Source: Thermoleophilia bacterium SCSIO 60948 (lineage in GTDB: Bacteria > Actinomycetota > Thermoleophilia > Solirubrobacterales > 70-9). From it: a stretch of 64,000 nucleotides of DNA. The position numbers and the translations under genes were made by a program. Position 1 is the first letter of the stretch. Every line of letters begins with the position of its first letter. The notes under the pieces were generated by a model. It searched no databases and was not told where the DNA came from. It was given only the letters and a program-made list of their open reading frames with translations. Shown here piece after piece: positions 8,462 to 15,944 of the stretch. The stretch covers positions 2,286,001 through 2,350,000 of the forward strand of contig CP053031.1 in the NCBI GenBank assembly GCA_021496505.1, written 5' to 3'.

Positions 8462-9607
8462 ATGAGCTCTCCCCGCCCCGCCCTCGACGGACTCCGGGTC
8501 GTCGACCTCTCGCGCGTCCTGGCCGGACCGCTGGCGGCGATGACGCTCGGCGACCTCGGTGCCGACGTGATCAAGGTCGAGTCACCGGAGGGCGACGAGA
8601 CCCGCGCCTGGGCGCCGCCCGAGAACGCGGCGGGTGGCTCGACCTACTTCGACGCCGCGAATCGCAACAAGCGGTCGATCGCGCTCGATCTGCGCCGGCC
8701 GGAGGACCTCGAGCTCGCCCGCGAGCTGATCGCGCGCGCCGACGTCGTGATCGAGAACTTCCGTGCCGGAACGATGGCGCGACTCGGACTCGACCCCGCC
8801 GAGCTCCGGCGTCGCGACCCGCGGCTCGTCGTCTGCTCGATCACCGGATTCGGGTCGGGAGCCGGTGCGGCGCTCGCGGGTTACGACCCACTCGTCCAGG
8901 CGCTGAGCGGGCTCATGTCCGTGACCGGCGAGGCGGCCGGCCCGGCGCTGAAGGTCGGCGTCGCGCTCGTCGACGTCGTCGCCGGCATGAACGCGGCCGG
9001 CGCGATCCTCGCCGCGCTCCTCGCCCGCGAGCGCGACGGGGGCGGCCAGTTGATCGAGGTCAACCTGCTGCAGACCGCGCTGGCGGCGCTCGCCAACCAG
9101 TCGAGCGCGCATCTCGGCGCCGGGGTCGTGCCGTCGCGCGCCGGCAATTCGCACCCGAGCATCGTCCCGTTCGAGACCTACGCGACCCGCGACCGCGAGC
9201 TGATGATCTGCGCCGGCAACGAGCGCCAGTTCGCGGCGCTCTGCGATCTGATCGGCGAGCCGTCGCTGGCAGCCGACCCACGCTTTGCGACGAACCGCGA
9301 CCGGGTCGCCAACCGCGAGGCCATGCGCGAGCTCCTCGAGGGCGCCCTCGCGGCTCGCGACGCCGCCGACTGGACGCGGCTCGCCGCCGAGCGCGGCGTG
9401 CCCGCCGGCCCGGTCAACGACATCGCCGAGGCGTTCGAGCTCGCCGCGCGCCTCGAGCTCGACCCGGTCGCCACGCTCGCGGGCAGCCGCACCCCCTCCT
9501 CCCCACTCGGCCTCCTCGGAACCCCGCCGAGCGTCCGCCTGCCTCCGCCGAGCCTCGACGAGCACGGGGACGCGATCCGCGAACGGCTGCGTAGCGGCGG
9601 GGCGTGA
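8462..9607 (+). CDS. CaiB/BaiF class III CoA-transferase
   Basis: 381-residue family III CoA-transferase with the N-terminal LDGLRVVDLSRVLAGPLAAM and DLGADVIKVESPEGDETR segments. The catalytic Asp is expected in the region NKRSIALDLRRPEDLELA. Next to a glutaryl-CoA dehydrogenase gene, the most economical role is transfer of CoA to glutarate, as in the mammalian SUGCT/GCDH pair. This is inferred from context, because family members also act on formate, carnitine, mesaconate and others. The ATG is only 16 bp from the divergent dehydrogenase start. Confidence 0.87.
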   Translation: MSSPRPALDGLRVVDLSRVLAGPLAAMTLGDLGADVIKVESPEGDETRAWAPPENAAGGSTYFDAANRNKRSIALDLRRPEDLELARELIARADVVIENFRAGTMARLGLDPAELRRRDPRLVVCSITGFGSGAGAALAGYDPLVQALSGLMSVTGEAAGPALKVGVALVDVVAGMNAAGAILAALLARERDGGGQLIEVNLLQTALAALANQSSAHLGAGVVPSRAGNSHPSIVPFETYATRDRELMICAGNERQFAALCDLIGEPSLAADPRFATNRDRVANREAMRELLEGALAARDAADWTRLAAERGVPAGPVNDIAEAFELAARLELDPVATLAGSRTPSSPLGLLGTPPSVRLPPPSLDEHGDAIRERLRSGGA

Positions 9608-9642
9608 CCGAGCGGTGTCCGAGCGCGCCGGACGGGTAATAG

Positions 9643-9674
9643 TTGCGCTAGCACGTATATATTTGCGCTAGCAC
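9643..9674 (+). promoter_or_regulatory. Tandem 12-bp direct repeat upstream of DoxX gene
   Basis: TTGCGCTAGCAC occurs at 9643-9654 and again at 9663-9674, a 20-bp period equal to about two helical turns, so both copies face the same side of the DNA. Each copy contains the palindromic core GCTAGC. Between them is a TATATA stretch resembling a -10 element. The second copy ends 34 bp before the DoxX start. The arrangement fits a dimeric regulator bound at two phased sites over the doxX promoter. Confidence 0.45.
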
Positions 9675-9708
9675 CTATCCCCCTCCCCAAGCGTTAGGAC
9701 ACTCAGAA

Positions 9709-10200
9709 ATGAAGCTAGGAAGGCTCATCGCCCGCGTCGTGATCGGCGCCCTCTTCTTCGGCCACGGCGCCCAGAAGCTCTTCGGCTGGTTCGGCGGCGG
9801 CGGCCTCGACGGCACCGGTCAGTTCATGGAGTCGCTCGGCTTCAAGCCCGGCCGCCGGCACGCGCTCGCATCCGGCCTCTCCGAGGCGGGCGGCGGCGCG
9901 ATGATCGCGCTCGGCCTGCTCACCCCCGCGGCCGCCGCGAGCCTGATCGCGACGATGGCCGTGGCCGCGAAGACGGTCCACGTGCCGAACGGCGTCTGGG
10001 TGAGCGACGGTGGCTACGAGTACAACGTCGTCCTGATCGCCGCCCTGCTCGCGCTCGTCGACGGCGGGCCCGGCCCCGTCTCGCTCGACGCGAAGCTCGG
10101 GATCGAGGAGACCGGCCCCGCGCTCGCGCTCGCGGCGCTGGCCGCGGGAGCGATCGGCGCAGGCGTCGTGCTCAACGGCGCCGAGTCCGACGAGTCCTGA
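9709..10200 (+). CDS. DoxX family membrane protein
   Basis: 163-residue protein with four hydrophobic segments typical of DoxX. It starts MKLGRLIARVVIGALFFGHG, followed by the family motif HGAQKLFGWFGG and GLLTPAAAASLIATM. DoxX proteins are thiosulfate:quinone oxidoreductase subunits in archaea, but in actinobacteria they are mostly linked to oxidative or thiol stress at the membrane. No DoxD or partner gene is adjacent, so the role stays open. The gene stands alone and converges with the next gene across a strong hairpin. Confidence 0.87.
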   Translation: MKLGRLIARVVIGALFFGHGAQKLFGWFGGGGLDGTGQFMESLGFKPGRRHALASGLSEAGGGAMIALGLLTPAAAASLIATMAVAAKTVHVPNGVWVSDGGYEYNVVLIAALLALVDGGPGPVSLDAKLGIEETGPALALAALAAGAIGAGVVLNGAESDES

Positions 10201-10213
10201 GCGGAGCGCCCGT

Positions 10214-10242
10214 CCACCCGGCCGCGCCACGCGGCCGGGTGG
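10214..10242. terminator. Terminator hairpin between convergent genes
   Basis: Perfect 13-bp arms CCACCCGGCCGCG and CGCGGCCGGGTGG with a 3-nt loop, located between the stops of doxX (10200) and the minus-strand secreted-protein gene (10255). There is no U-tract, as is common in high-GC actinobacteria. It could serve both strands. Confidence 0.65.
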
Positions 10243-10254
10243 GACGCACGGGCT

Positions 10255-11826
10255 TCAGAAGTCGATGATGTTCTCCTCGGCACCCGAGAGCTCGACGGTG
10301 CGCGTATCGGTCGTGCTGCCGCCGGAGGTCTGCGTCGTCACCGTGAGCTCCGCCTCGAGCGAGTCGGCGCCGATCAGCAGGACCTTCAGCTGCTGCTCGC
10401 CCGGGACCGGCACCATGAACAGCTGCGCGCCCGAGGGCAGGTTCGCCTTGAGGTCGATGTCGTAGTCGGCGTCGGCCTCGTTGACCGTCGCGGTCAGGTC
10501 GATCGGCCCGCCGCCGATCGGATGACCGATCACGCCGACCCGCCGCTCCTCCGCGTCGAAGACGAGCCTGTCGCGCTCGCCGACGCTCGTCTCGGTGACG
10601 GCACCGAGCGAGTAGCCGGGGCCGGTCATCGTCACGGTCTCGCTCTGGGTCGCCCCGAGCGCCTGCGGCTGGGTCAGCCGGACCTCGTACTCGCGCGAGG
10701 GGTCGAGCGTCAGCTGCGGTGAAGCGGACTCCTCCGCGCCGAAGAACGGATCGGAGAACAGGACCCCCGTGACCGGCGTGTAGACGTCGGCGCCGCTGAG
10801 GTCATCGAATACGCCGTTCGGCCCGACGCCCGCGGCCCCGTCACCATCGGTGACCCGCATGTCGGCGAGCTCCTCGGTCGGACCGGAGCCCTGGAGGCGC
10901 AGCTCGACGCGCCCCGGCGTCTCGTCGTTGGCCGGGTCGGAGTCGGCCTGCGGGTCGTTCTTGCAGAACGGGCACGGGTTCTTTCCGATCCCCGGCCTCG
11001 GGTTGCCGACGGCGAGCGTCTTCGTCTTCGCGTTCCCACTCCAGACCGTCCCCGGCTGGATCTGGTAGCGCCAGGTCTCCTTCTCCGTGTTCAGGTTGAG
11101 CGCGCGCTTCTCGCCCGGGTAGTTGTTGTCGTAGACGAGCAGCTGGTAGCGGTTCTTCTTCAGCCGGTTGACCGCGTACGGGCTGATCGCGTGGCCGTCA
11201 CCGTCGTCGAACATCAGCAGCTCGTAGGGCATCCGGCCCTCGGCGAGCGTCAGGCGAAGCAGCTTGACGACCTTCGAGGGGACTCCGCCGGCGAACGTCT
11301 TGCGGACGTTGGGGAGGCTCTGGGTCGCCCAGGCGCGCGCGATGTGGCGCTGGAGCTTCTCGTTGCCGTCGAAGCCGAGCCGCGTGATGAACGGCGAGCC
11401 GAACGCATCGGGCTGCTCCGGCGTCCCGAAGCCCTGGAAGAAGAACTGGGCGGTGGTCGCCATCCCGAAGCAGTGGCCGCCTGCCATGCCCTCGTTCTGG
11501 TCGTCCATCCACTCCTGCGCGGCCGGCGTCAGCGTGCAACCGCCGCTCGTGCTCGAGCAGACGCGGTCACCGAACAGGCGTCGCATCTGGCCCGGGCCGA
11601 GGTCGACGACGCCGGGCTCGGAGCCGTAGTTGGCGAAGCCGTAGCCGTTCGTCGCGGGCCGGAAGCCGCTGTCGGCGACGACCTTGCCGGGCTTGGGGTC
11701 CGGGTCCGCGGCCGAGGCGGGAGCGCAGAGCGCGAAGGCTCCGGCGATCGACAGCAGAGCGGCTGAGGTGGCGCGCGCGAGCGCGCGGCGCCTGGGGGAA
11801 GGGGTCACAGACGCTCCGTCGGTCAT
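10255..11826 (-). CDS. Secreted protein of unknown function with papain-like Cys-His-Asp pattern
   Basis: 523 residues from the ATG at 11826, preceded by AAAGGA nine bases upstream. A signal peptide ends near residue 40 (FALCAPASAA). A possible cysteine-peptidase or transglutaminase-like triad is visible: Cys119 in GGHCFGMATTAQ, His212 in GDGHAISPYAV, and Asp233/Asn234 in YDNNYPGE, in papain-like order and spacing. A CPFC pair follows near residue 282. The C-terminal 200 residues look like beta-rich modules. I know of no characterised homologue, so peptidase activity is only a structural guess. It converges with doxX. Confidence 0.75.
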   Translation of the reverse strand: MTDGASVTPSPRRRALARATSAALLSIAGAFALCAPASAADPDPKPGKVVADSGFRPATNGYGFANYGSEPGVVDLGPGQMRRLFGDRVCSSTSGGCTLTPAAQEWMDDQNEGMAGGHCFGMATTAQFFFQGFGTPEQPDAFGSPFITRLGFDGNEKLQRHIARAWATQSLPNVRKTFAGGVPSKVVKLLRLTLAEGRMPYELLMFDDGDGHAISPYAVNRLKKNRYQLLVYDNNYPGEKRALNLNTEKETWRYQIQPGTVWSGNAKTKTLAVGNPRPGIGKNPCPFCKNDPQADSDPANDETPGRVELRLQGSGPTEELADMRVTDGDGAAGVGPNGVFDDLSGADVYTPVTGVLFSDPFFGAEESASPQLTLDPSREYEVRLTQPQALGATQSETVTMTGPGYSLGAVTETSVGERDRLVFDAEERRVGVIGHPIGGGPIDLTATVNEADADYDIDLKANLPSGAQLFMVPVPGEQQLKVLLIGADSLEAELTVTTQTSGGSTTDTRTVELSGAEENIIDF

Positions 11827-11861
11827 CGAAGCGCGTTCCTTTAACGGCGGGACGCCGCCGC

Positions 11862-12926
11862 TCAGGCGCGGACGGTTGCGAGCGCCGGGGCGCCGGTGCC
11901 GGCGCCGATCCGAGGCTCCGGGCGGCCGAAGAACCAGCCCTGTCCGAGGTCGGCGCCGAGCGAGCGCACGAGCCGCGCCTCCTCGACCGTCTCGATCCCC
12001 TCGGCGACGACGTCGATCCCGAGATCGTGGGAGTAGTCGATCAGCGCCGCGACGAGCCGCTGGCGCGACTCGTCGGCGTCGATGCCGGCGACCAGCGCGC
12101 GGTCGAGCTTGACGATGTCCGGCCGCAGCTCGCGCAGGTAGTTGAGCGACGTGTGGCCGGCGCCGAGATCGTCGAGCGCCACCCGGGCGCCCTCGGCGCG
12201 GTAGCGATCGAGGATCCGGCGCAGGAACTCGATGTCCGGGAAGCGCTCGGACTCGACGACCTCGAAGCAGACACGCGAGAGCGAGAAGTCGTGGCGCCGT
12301 GCCACCGCCCACGTGGTTCGCAGGCAGATGTCGGGGTCGTAGATCGCCGAGGGGTTGAAGTTGATGAACAGCGTCTCGCCGTCCGGGAGCATCGGTGCGG
12401 CGGTCTCGATCGCGGCGGTGCGACAGCGCTGGTCGAACGCGAAGATCTCGCCGTGCGAGCGCGCCGCGTCGACCAGCTCGCCGCCGTTCAGACGCCGGCC
12501 GTCGAGATCGGCACGGATCAGCGCCTCGCGTCCGTAGACCCGCTCGTCGGCGAGCCGAACGATCGGCTGGAAGTGGGGGGTCAGCAGGCCGTCATTCATC
12601 ACGCGGTCGAACCACGGCGTCGCGAGCCTGCCGAGGAAGTCGTCGAGGCTGATCGGGAGCGCCTCGGGATCGTCGATCGGCTGGGCGAAGGCCGCCGATC
12701 GCTCGGAGAAGGTGAGGCCGGCGAGCGACTCCTCGAGCCGGTCGCGCCAGTCTGGACCTTCGATCACGAACTCCCGCCGCCGGTTCGAGACCTCTGGGAT
12801 CGCCTCGCCGCCCGCCGCGACCCGCTCGACGACGTGGGGGCGCGTCGAGACCAGCCGCACGCCCTCACTCCAGCCCGTGTCCACCGGCGACATGCAGTCG
12901 CAGGCATGACCTCCACACTCGCTCAC
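11862..12926 (-). CDS. EAL-domain cyclic-di-GMP phosphodiesterase with Cys/His-rich N-terminus
   Basis: About 354 residues from a GTG at 12926, which follows a GAGG element; the ATG at 12893 is an alternative. The N-terminus contains ECGGHACDC, a compact Cys/His cluster that could bind a metal. An unassigned linker domain of about 100 residues is followed by a full EAL domain. Active-site signatures are intact: EALIR, FINFNPSAI, CFEVVESE, ALDDLGAG, IVKLDR and VVAEGIE. It should therefore hydrolyse c-di-GMP. No GGDEF domain is present in the window. It is divergent from the amidase gene with 65 bp between starts. Confidence 0.87.
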   Translation of the reverse strand: MSECGGHACDCMSPVDTGWSEGVRLVSTRPHVVERVAAGGEAIPEVSNRRREFVIEGPDWRDRLEESLAGLTFSERSAAFAQPIDDPEALPISLDDFLGRLATPWFDRVMNDGLLTPHFQPIVRLADERVYGREALIRADLDGRRLNGGELVDAARSHGEIFAFDQRCRTAAIETAAPMLPDGETLFINFNPSAIYDPDICLRTTWAVARRHDFSLSRVCFEVVESERFPDIEFLRRILDRYRAEGARVALDDLGAGHTSLNYLRELRPDIVKLDRALVAGIDADESRQRLVAALIDYSHDLGIDVVAEGIETVEEARLVRSLGADLGQGWFFGRPEPRIGAGTGAPALATVRA

Positions 12927-12991
12927 CCCAGCCTCATCGGCAGACGGTCGCGGCACCTTGACCGCCCCGCGCTCCGTAGGCTTCGGGCTCG

Positions 12992-13708
12992 ATGCGGTCA
13001 GGGAAGAGCGCACCACGCCGGAGCCTCGGCGCGATCGCGGTCGCGGTCCTGGCGTTGGCGCTCGCGATCCCCGCGGGCGCCCAGATCGTCGCCGGCAGCG
13101 CCACGGAATCGAGCCCGCGCGACGTCGAGCGGCCACGCATGAGCGACGACAAGATCGCTTTCGGGAAGCAGCGAAAGCGCCAGACCGCCGGCTATTCGAT
13201 GCGCCATTACGGCAAGCGGACCTGGCGGCTTCGCAACCCGAAGGCCGTCGTCCTGCACTGGACCGCCGGTTCGAGCTGGGAGGGCGCGCGCCAGACGTTC
13301 GCCGCCAACCAGCCGAACCTCGGCGAGCGGCCCGGCGTCTGTGCCCACTACATCATCGAGAAGTCCGGCCGGATCCACCTGATCGTCTCCGAGCGGATCC
13401 GCTGTCGGCACACGATCGGACTCAATTGGACCGCGGTCGGGATCGAGTTCGTGCAGGAGGCGAAGGGATCGCCGGGCGCGACCGACCGCGCGATCCTCGA
13501 GCGGGGCAAGCAGATGCGGACCGCCCTCCGGCTCGTCGCCTACCTCAGGGATCGCTACGAGATCCGCACGCGGGACGTGATCGGACACGCGACGGCCAAC
13601 GACAGTCGCCTGTTCAAGGAACGCCAGGGGTGGCGGAACGACCACTCCGACTGGGGCGGTGCGGCGGTACGCGAGTTTCGCAAGCGGCTTCGCGCGAAGT
13701 TCGGATGA
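12992..13708 (+). CDS. Secreted N-acetylmuramoyl-L-alanine amidase (amidase_2/PGRP fold)
   Basis: 238 residues with an N-terminal signal sequence (about 1-31, ending IPAGAQ). The zinc amidase core begins KAVVLHWTAGSSW (first His ligand) and continues through GVCAHYIIEKSGRIHLIV and TIGLNWTAVGIEF to VIGHATANDS (second His). The expected last ligand region reads RNDHSDWGG instead of the common KxDPG, a minor variant. It would cleave the bond between MurNAc and L-Ala of peptidoglycan outside the membrane. The next gene overlaps it by 4 nt, so the two are translationally coupled. Confidence 0.85.
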   Translation: MRSGKSAPRRSLGAIAVAVLALALAIPAGAQIVAGSATESSPRDVERPRMSDDKIAFGKQRKRQTAGYSMRHYGKRTWRLRNPKAVVLHWTAGSSWEGARQTFAANQPNLGERPGVCAHYIIEKSGRIHLIVSERIRCRHTIGLNWTAVGIEFVQEAKGSPGATDRAILERGKQMRTALRLVAYLRDRYEIRTRDVIGHATANDSRLFKERQGWRNDHSDWGGAAVREFRKRLRAKFG

Positions 13709-14709
13709 GCGCTCCGCCCGCCGCGCCTCGCTCGGCGCGGCGGCGCCGGCAGGCGGTCGAGCGCGGGCGCACCTACCGGCGGCGCCGGATGACCGCCCTC
13801 GTCCTCGCGATCGCCTCGCTCGCCGCGCTCGTCCTCGGCGCCCGCGCCGGGTCGCGCGGCGGTGAGGACGACGCGACCCTCGCCGAGCAGGCCGTGACCG
13901 AGGCCGAGGCGGTGCCGCCCGAGCTCCCGCGCGGCGGCCAGGAGGTGTTCGCCGACGGCCGCAGGCTCGTCGGCTTCTACGGGGCCCCGCAGGACGACGA
14001 GCTCGGCGAGCTCGGGATCGGCGAGCCCTCCGAGGCCGGTCAGCGCCTGCTCGAACAGGCGGCGGCCTACGAGTCGGACGAGGTACCGGTGATGCCGTTC
14101 ATGGAGCTGATCTCGACGGTCGCCGCCGCCGACCCAGGGCTCGACGGGCTCTACCGAAACCACGTGCCAGACCGCGTGATCGACGACTACCTGACCGCCG
14201 CCCGCGAGATCGATGCGCTCCTGGTTCTCGACATCCAGCCGGGGCAGGCCGACTTCGTCGACGAGGTCCGGCGGATCGTCCCCTACCTGCGCCAGCCCGA
14301 TGTCGGCCTCGCGCTCGACCCGGAGTGGCACATGCAGCCCGGAGAGGTGCCGGGTCAGACGATCGGCTCGGTTGATGCCGACGATGTCAATCGCGTCCAG
14401 GCGATGCTCGCGCGGATCGTCGAGCAGGAGAACCTGCCCCAGAAGCCGCTGATCGTGCACCAGTTCACCGCCGACATGATCGTCGGCAAGGAACGGCTGC
14501 GCGAATACCCGGGGGTGGCGCTGGTCCTCAACATCGACGGATTCGGCACGCGCGACGAGAAGGTCGCGAAGTACCACGAGCTGAAGACGCGCGAGGACTC
14601 CGAGTTCTTTACCGGCTTCAAGCTCTTCTACCGCGAGGATGTCGGGCTGATGAGCGCGGAGCAGGTGCTCGGCCTCCGCCCTCCTCCCGACCTCGTGCTC
14701 TACGAGTAG
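13705..14709 (+). CDS. Conserved membrane-anchored protein, TIM-barrel-like, function unknown
   Basis: 334 residues starting at an ATG that overlaps the amidase stop (ATGA). A basic N-terminus and one hydrophobic segment (residues about 29-47) suggest anchoring with the body outside. The body carries VGFYGAPQDDELGELGIGEP, VMPFMELISTVA, LLVLDIQPGQADFVDEV, VGLALDPEWHM and PLIVHQFTADMI. These alternating hydrophobic strands ending in acidic residues look like a glycoside-hydrolase-type TIM barrel. I recognise it only as an uncharacterised actinobacterial family. Coupling to an amidase suggests a cell-envelope role. Confidence 0.75.
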   Translation: MSAPPAAPRSARRRRQAVERGRTYRRRRMTALVLAIASLAALVLGARAGSRGGEDDATLAEQAVTEAEAVPPELPRGGQEVFADGRRLVGFYGAPQDDELGELGIGEPSEAGQRLLEQAAAYESDEVPVMPFMELISTVAAADPGLDGLYRNHVPDRVIDDYLTAAREIDALLVLDIQPGQADFVDEVRRIVPYLRQPDVGLALDPEWHMQPGEVPGQTIGSVDADDVNRVQAMLARIVEQENLPQKPLIVHQFTADMIVGKERLREYPGVALVLNIDGFGTRDEKVAKYHELKTREDSEFFTGFKLFYREDVGLMSAEQVLGLRPPPDLVLYE

Positions 14710-14717
14710 CTCGGCGC

Positions 14718-15803
14718 TCAGGCGTCGTCGCTGAGCACGGCCAGTGCCCTGAGGCCGACGCGGCCGTCCTCGTCGATCACGTAGAAGGTGTGCTCACCCG
14801 CGCCGTGCGCGATCCCCTCGATCCGCTTCACCGACGGATCGAACTCGTGCACCGTCTCGACCTCGACGTCGCCGCCACCGGCCGTCAGGGGCAGTGAGAA
14901 AGAGACGTGGACGGACGCGGAGTCGTGGCCCTCGGGATGGTCCTCGAGCAGTACGGCGCCCTTGTCGGCGGCGTCGAGGTTGCCGACGATCGCGTCGAAG
15001 CGGTCACCGCCACGCGCCTCGATGCCGCGGACGCCGCGCGGCAGCTGGGCGCTGCCGGTTCCCTTGAGAACCCAGACGCGGCCGCAGGCCGGCGGCACCT
15101 CGGGCTCGTCGAACAGCCTCCCGACGTCGTCGAGCTCGACGAGCAACGGATCGCCCTCGGCACTCGTCGGGTAGCGCAGCCCGAGCAGCAGGGCCCCGTT
15201 CTGCCTGAACTCGGCGCCCTCGACGTTGATCGGGTGGTCGCTCGAGCGCACGGTGCCCGCCCAGCGCTTCTCCTTGGCCGCACCGAGCGCGATCGTCGCA
15301 TCGATGTAGGCCTCGCGAGACTCCGGTCCGAGCCCGATCAGCTCGACCGCCGCGGCGGCGAGCGCGTCGTTGATCGCGCGGTGGAGCGAGAACCGAAGCC
15401 TGGCGATCTCAAGCGTCGCGGACTCGCCGTCGCGCGCCGCGGCGACGACGTCGGCGATCGGCGCGCGCGCCACCCATGAGCGCTTGGCCTCGAGCGGGCC
15501 GCTCTTCTTGCCGAACTGCGACCCGATCACGTATAGCCAGCCGTCGCGGATCGCGCATGCCTCGGCGTCCTCGGTTCTCCCCGCTGAGCTCGAGGGTTCG
15601 AGCTCGACCCGGATCGCCCGCCAACCGGAGTCCGTCGCGTCGCCTGCCTCGTGGACGAGCAGCGCCACCGATCCCTCGGCGGGCGTCTCGTCGAGCGCCG
15701 TCACCAGCGCCAGGTCCCAATCGGTCCCCTCGAGCAGCTGGTCATCGACGCGCGCGAGGTCGGATGCCTCGTTGGGTTCGATCTGTAGATCGATCTCGTG
15801 CAT
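14718..15803 (-). CDS. DUF3616-like protein of unknown function
   Basis: 361-residue soluble protein with no signal peptide. The segments DGWLYVIGSQFGKKSGPLEA and VEGAEFRQNGALLLGLRYPT match the pattern of DUF3616 proteins, and the repeated short strands are consistent with a beta-propeller-like fold. The gene converges with the amidase-operon partner (stop 8 bp away) and is upstream of the betaine transporter operon, with terminator-like hairpins between. Function is unknown; the DUF assignment is made from memory of the motif. Confidence 0.65.
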   Translation of the reverse strand: MHEIDLQIEPNEASDLARVDDQLLEGTDWDLALVTALDETPAEGSVALLVHEAGDATDSGWRAIRVELEPSSSAGRTEDAEACAIRDGWLYVIGSQFGKKSGPLEAKRSWVARAPIADVVAAARDGESATLEIARLRFSLHRAINDALAAAAVELIGLGPESREAYIDATIALGAAKEKRWAGTVRSSDHPINVEGAEFRQNGALLLGLRYPTSAEGDPLLVELDDVGRLFDEPEVPPACGRVWVLKGTGSAQLPRGVRGIEARGGDRFDAIVGNLDAADKGAVLLEDHPEGHDSASVHVSFSLPLTAGGGDVEVETVHEFDPSVKRIEGIAHGAGEHTFYVIDEDGRVGLRALAVLSDDA

Positions 15804-15868
15804 GACCTACCGGTTCCCGCGCCCGAGCGCGGCAATCCGGCGGCGTCGCGACTCGGGGCCCTGAACGA

Positions 15869-15898
15869 CGAAGGGCGAGCCTGCCGGCCCGCCCTTCG
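15869..15898. terminator. Terminator hairpin downstream of betaine transporter operon
   Basis: Perfect 9-bp arms CGAAGGGCG and CGCCCTTCG with a 12-nt loop, 47 bp beyond the stop of the substrate-binding gene on the minus strand and well upstream of the next gene's coding region. Confidence 0.55.
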
Positions 15899-15913
15899 CA
15901 TGAGCGTCTTCGA

Positions 15914-15931
15914 ACCGGGCGTCCGCCCGGT
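15914..15931. terminator. Short palindrome just after the opu-type operon
   Basis: ACCGGGCG, two bases, CGCCCGGT: an 18-bp perfect palindrome 14 bp beyond the last stop codon of the transporter operon. Together with the hairpin at 15869-15898 it forms a double stem-loop at the operon's 3' end. Confidence 0.5.
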
Positions 15932-15944
15932 GATGAGGGGTCGG

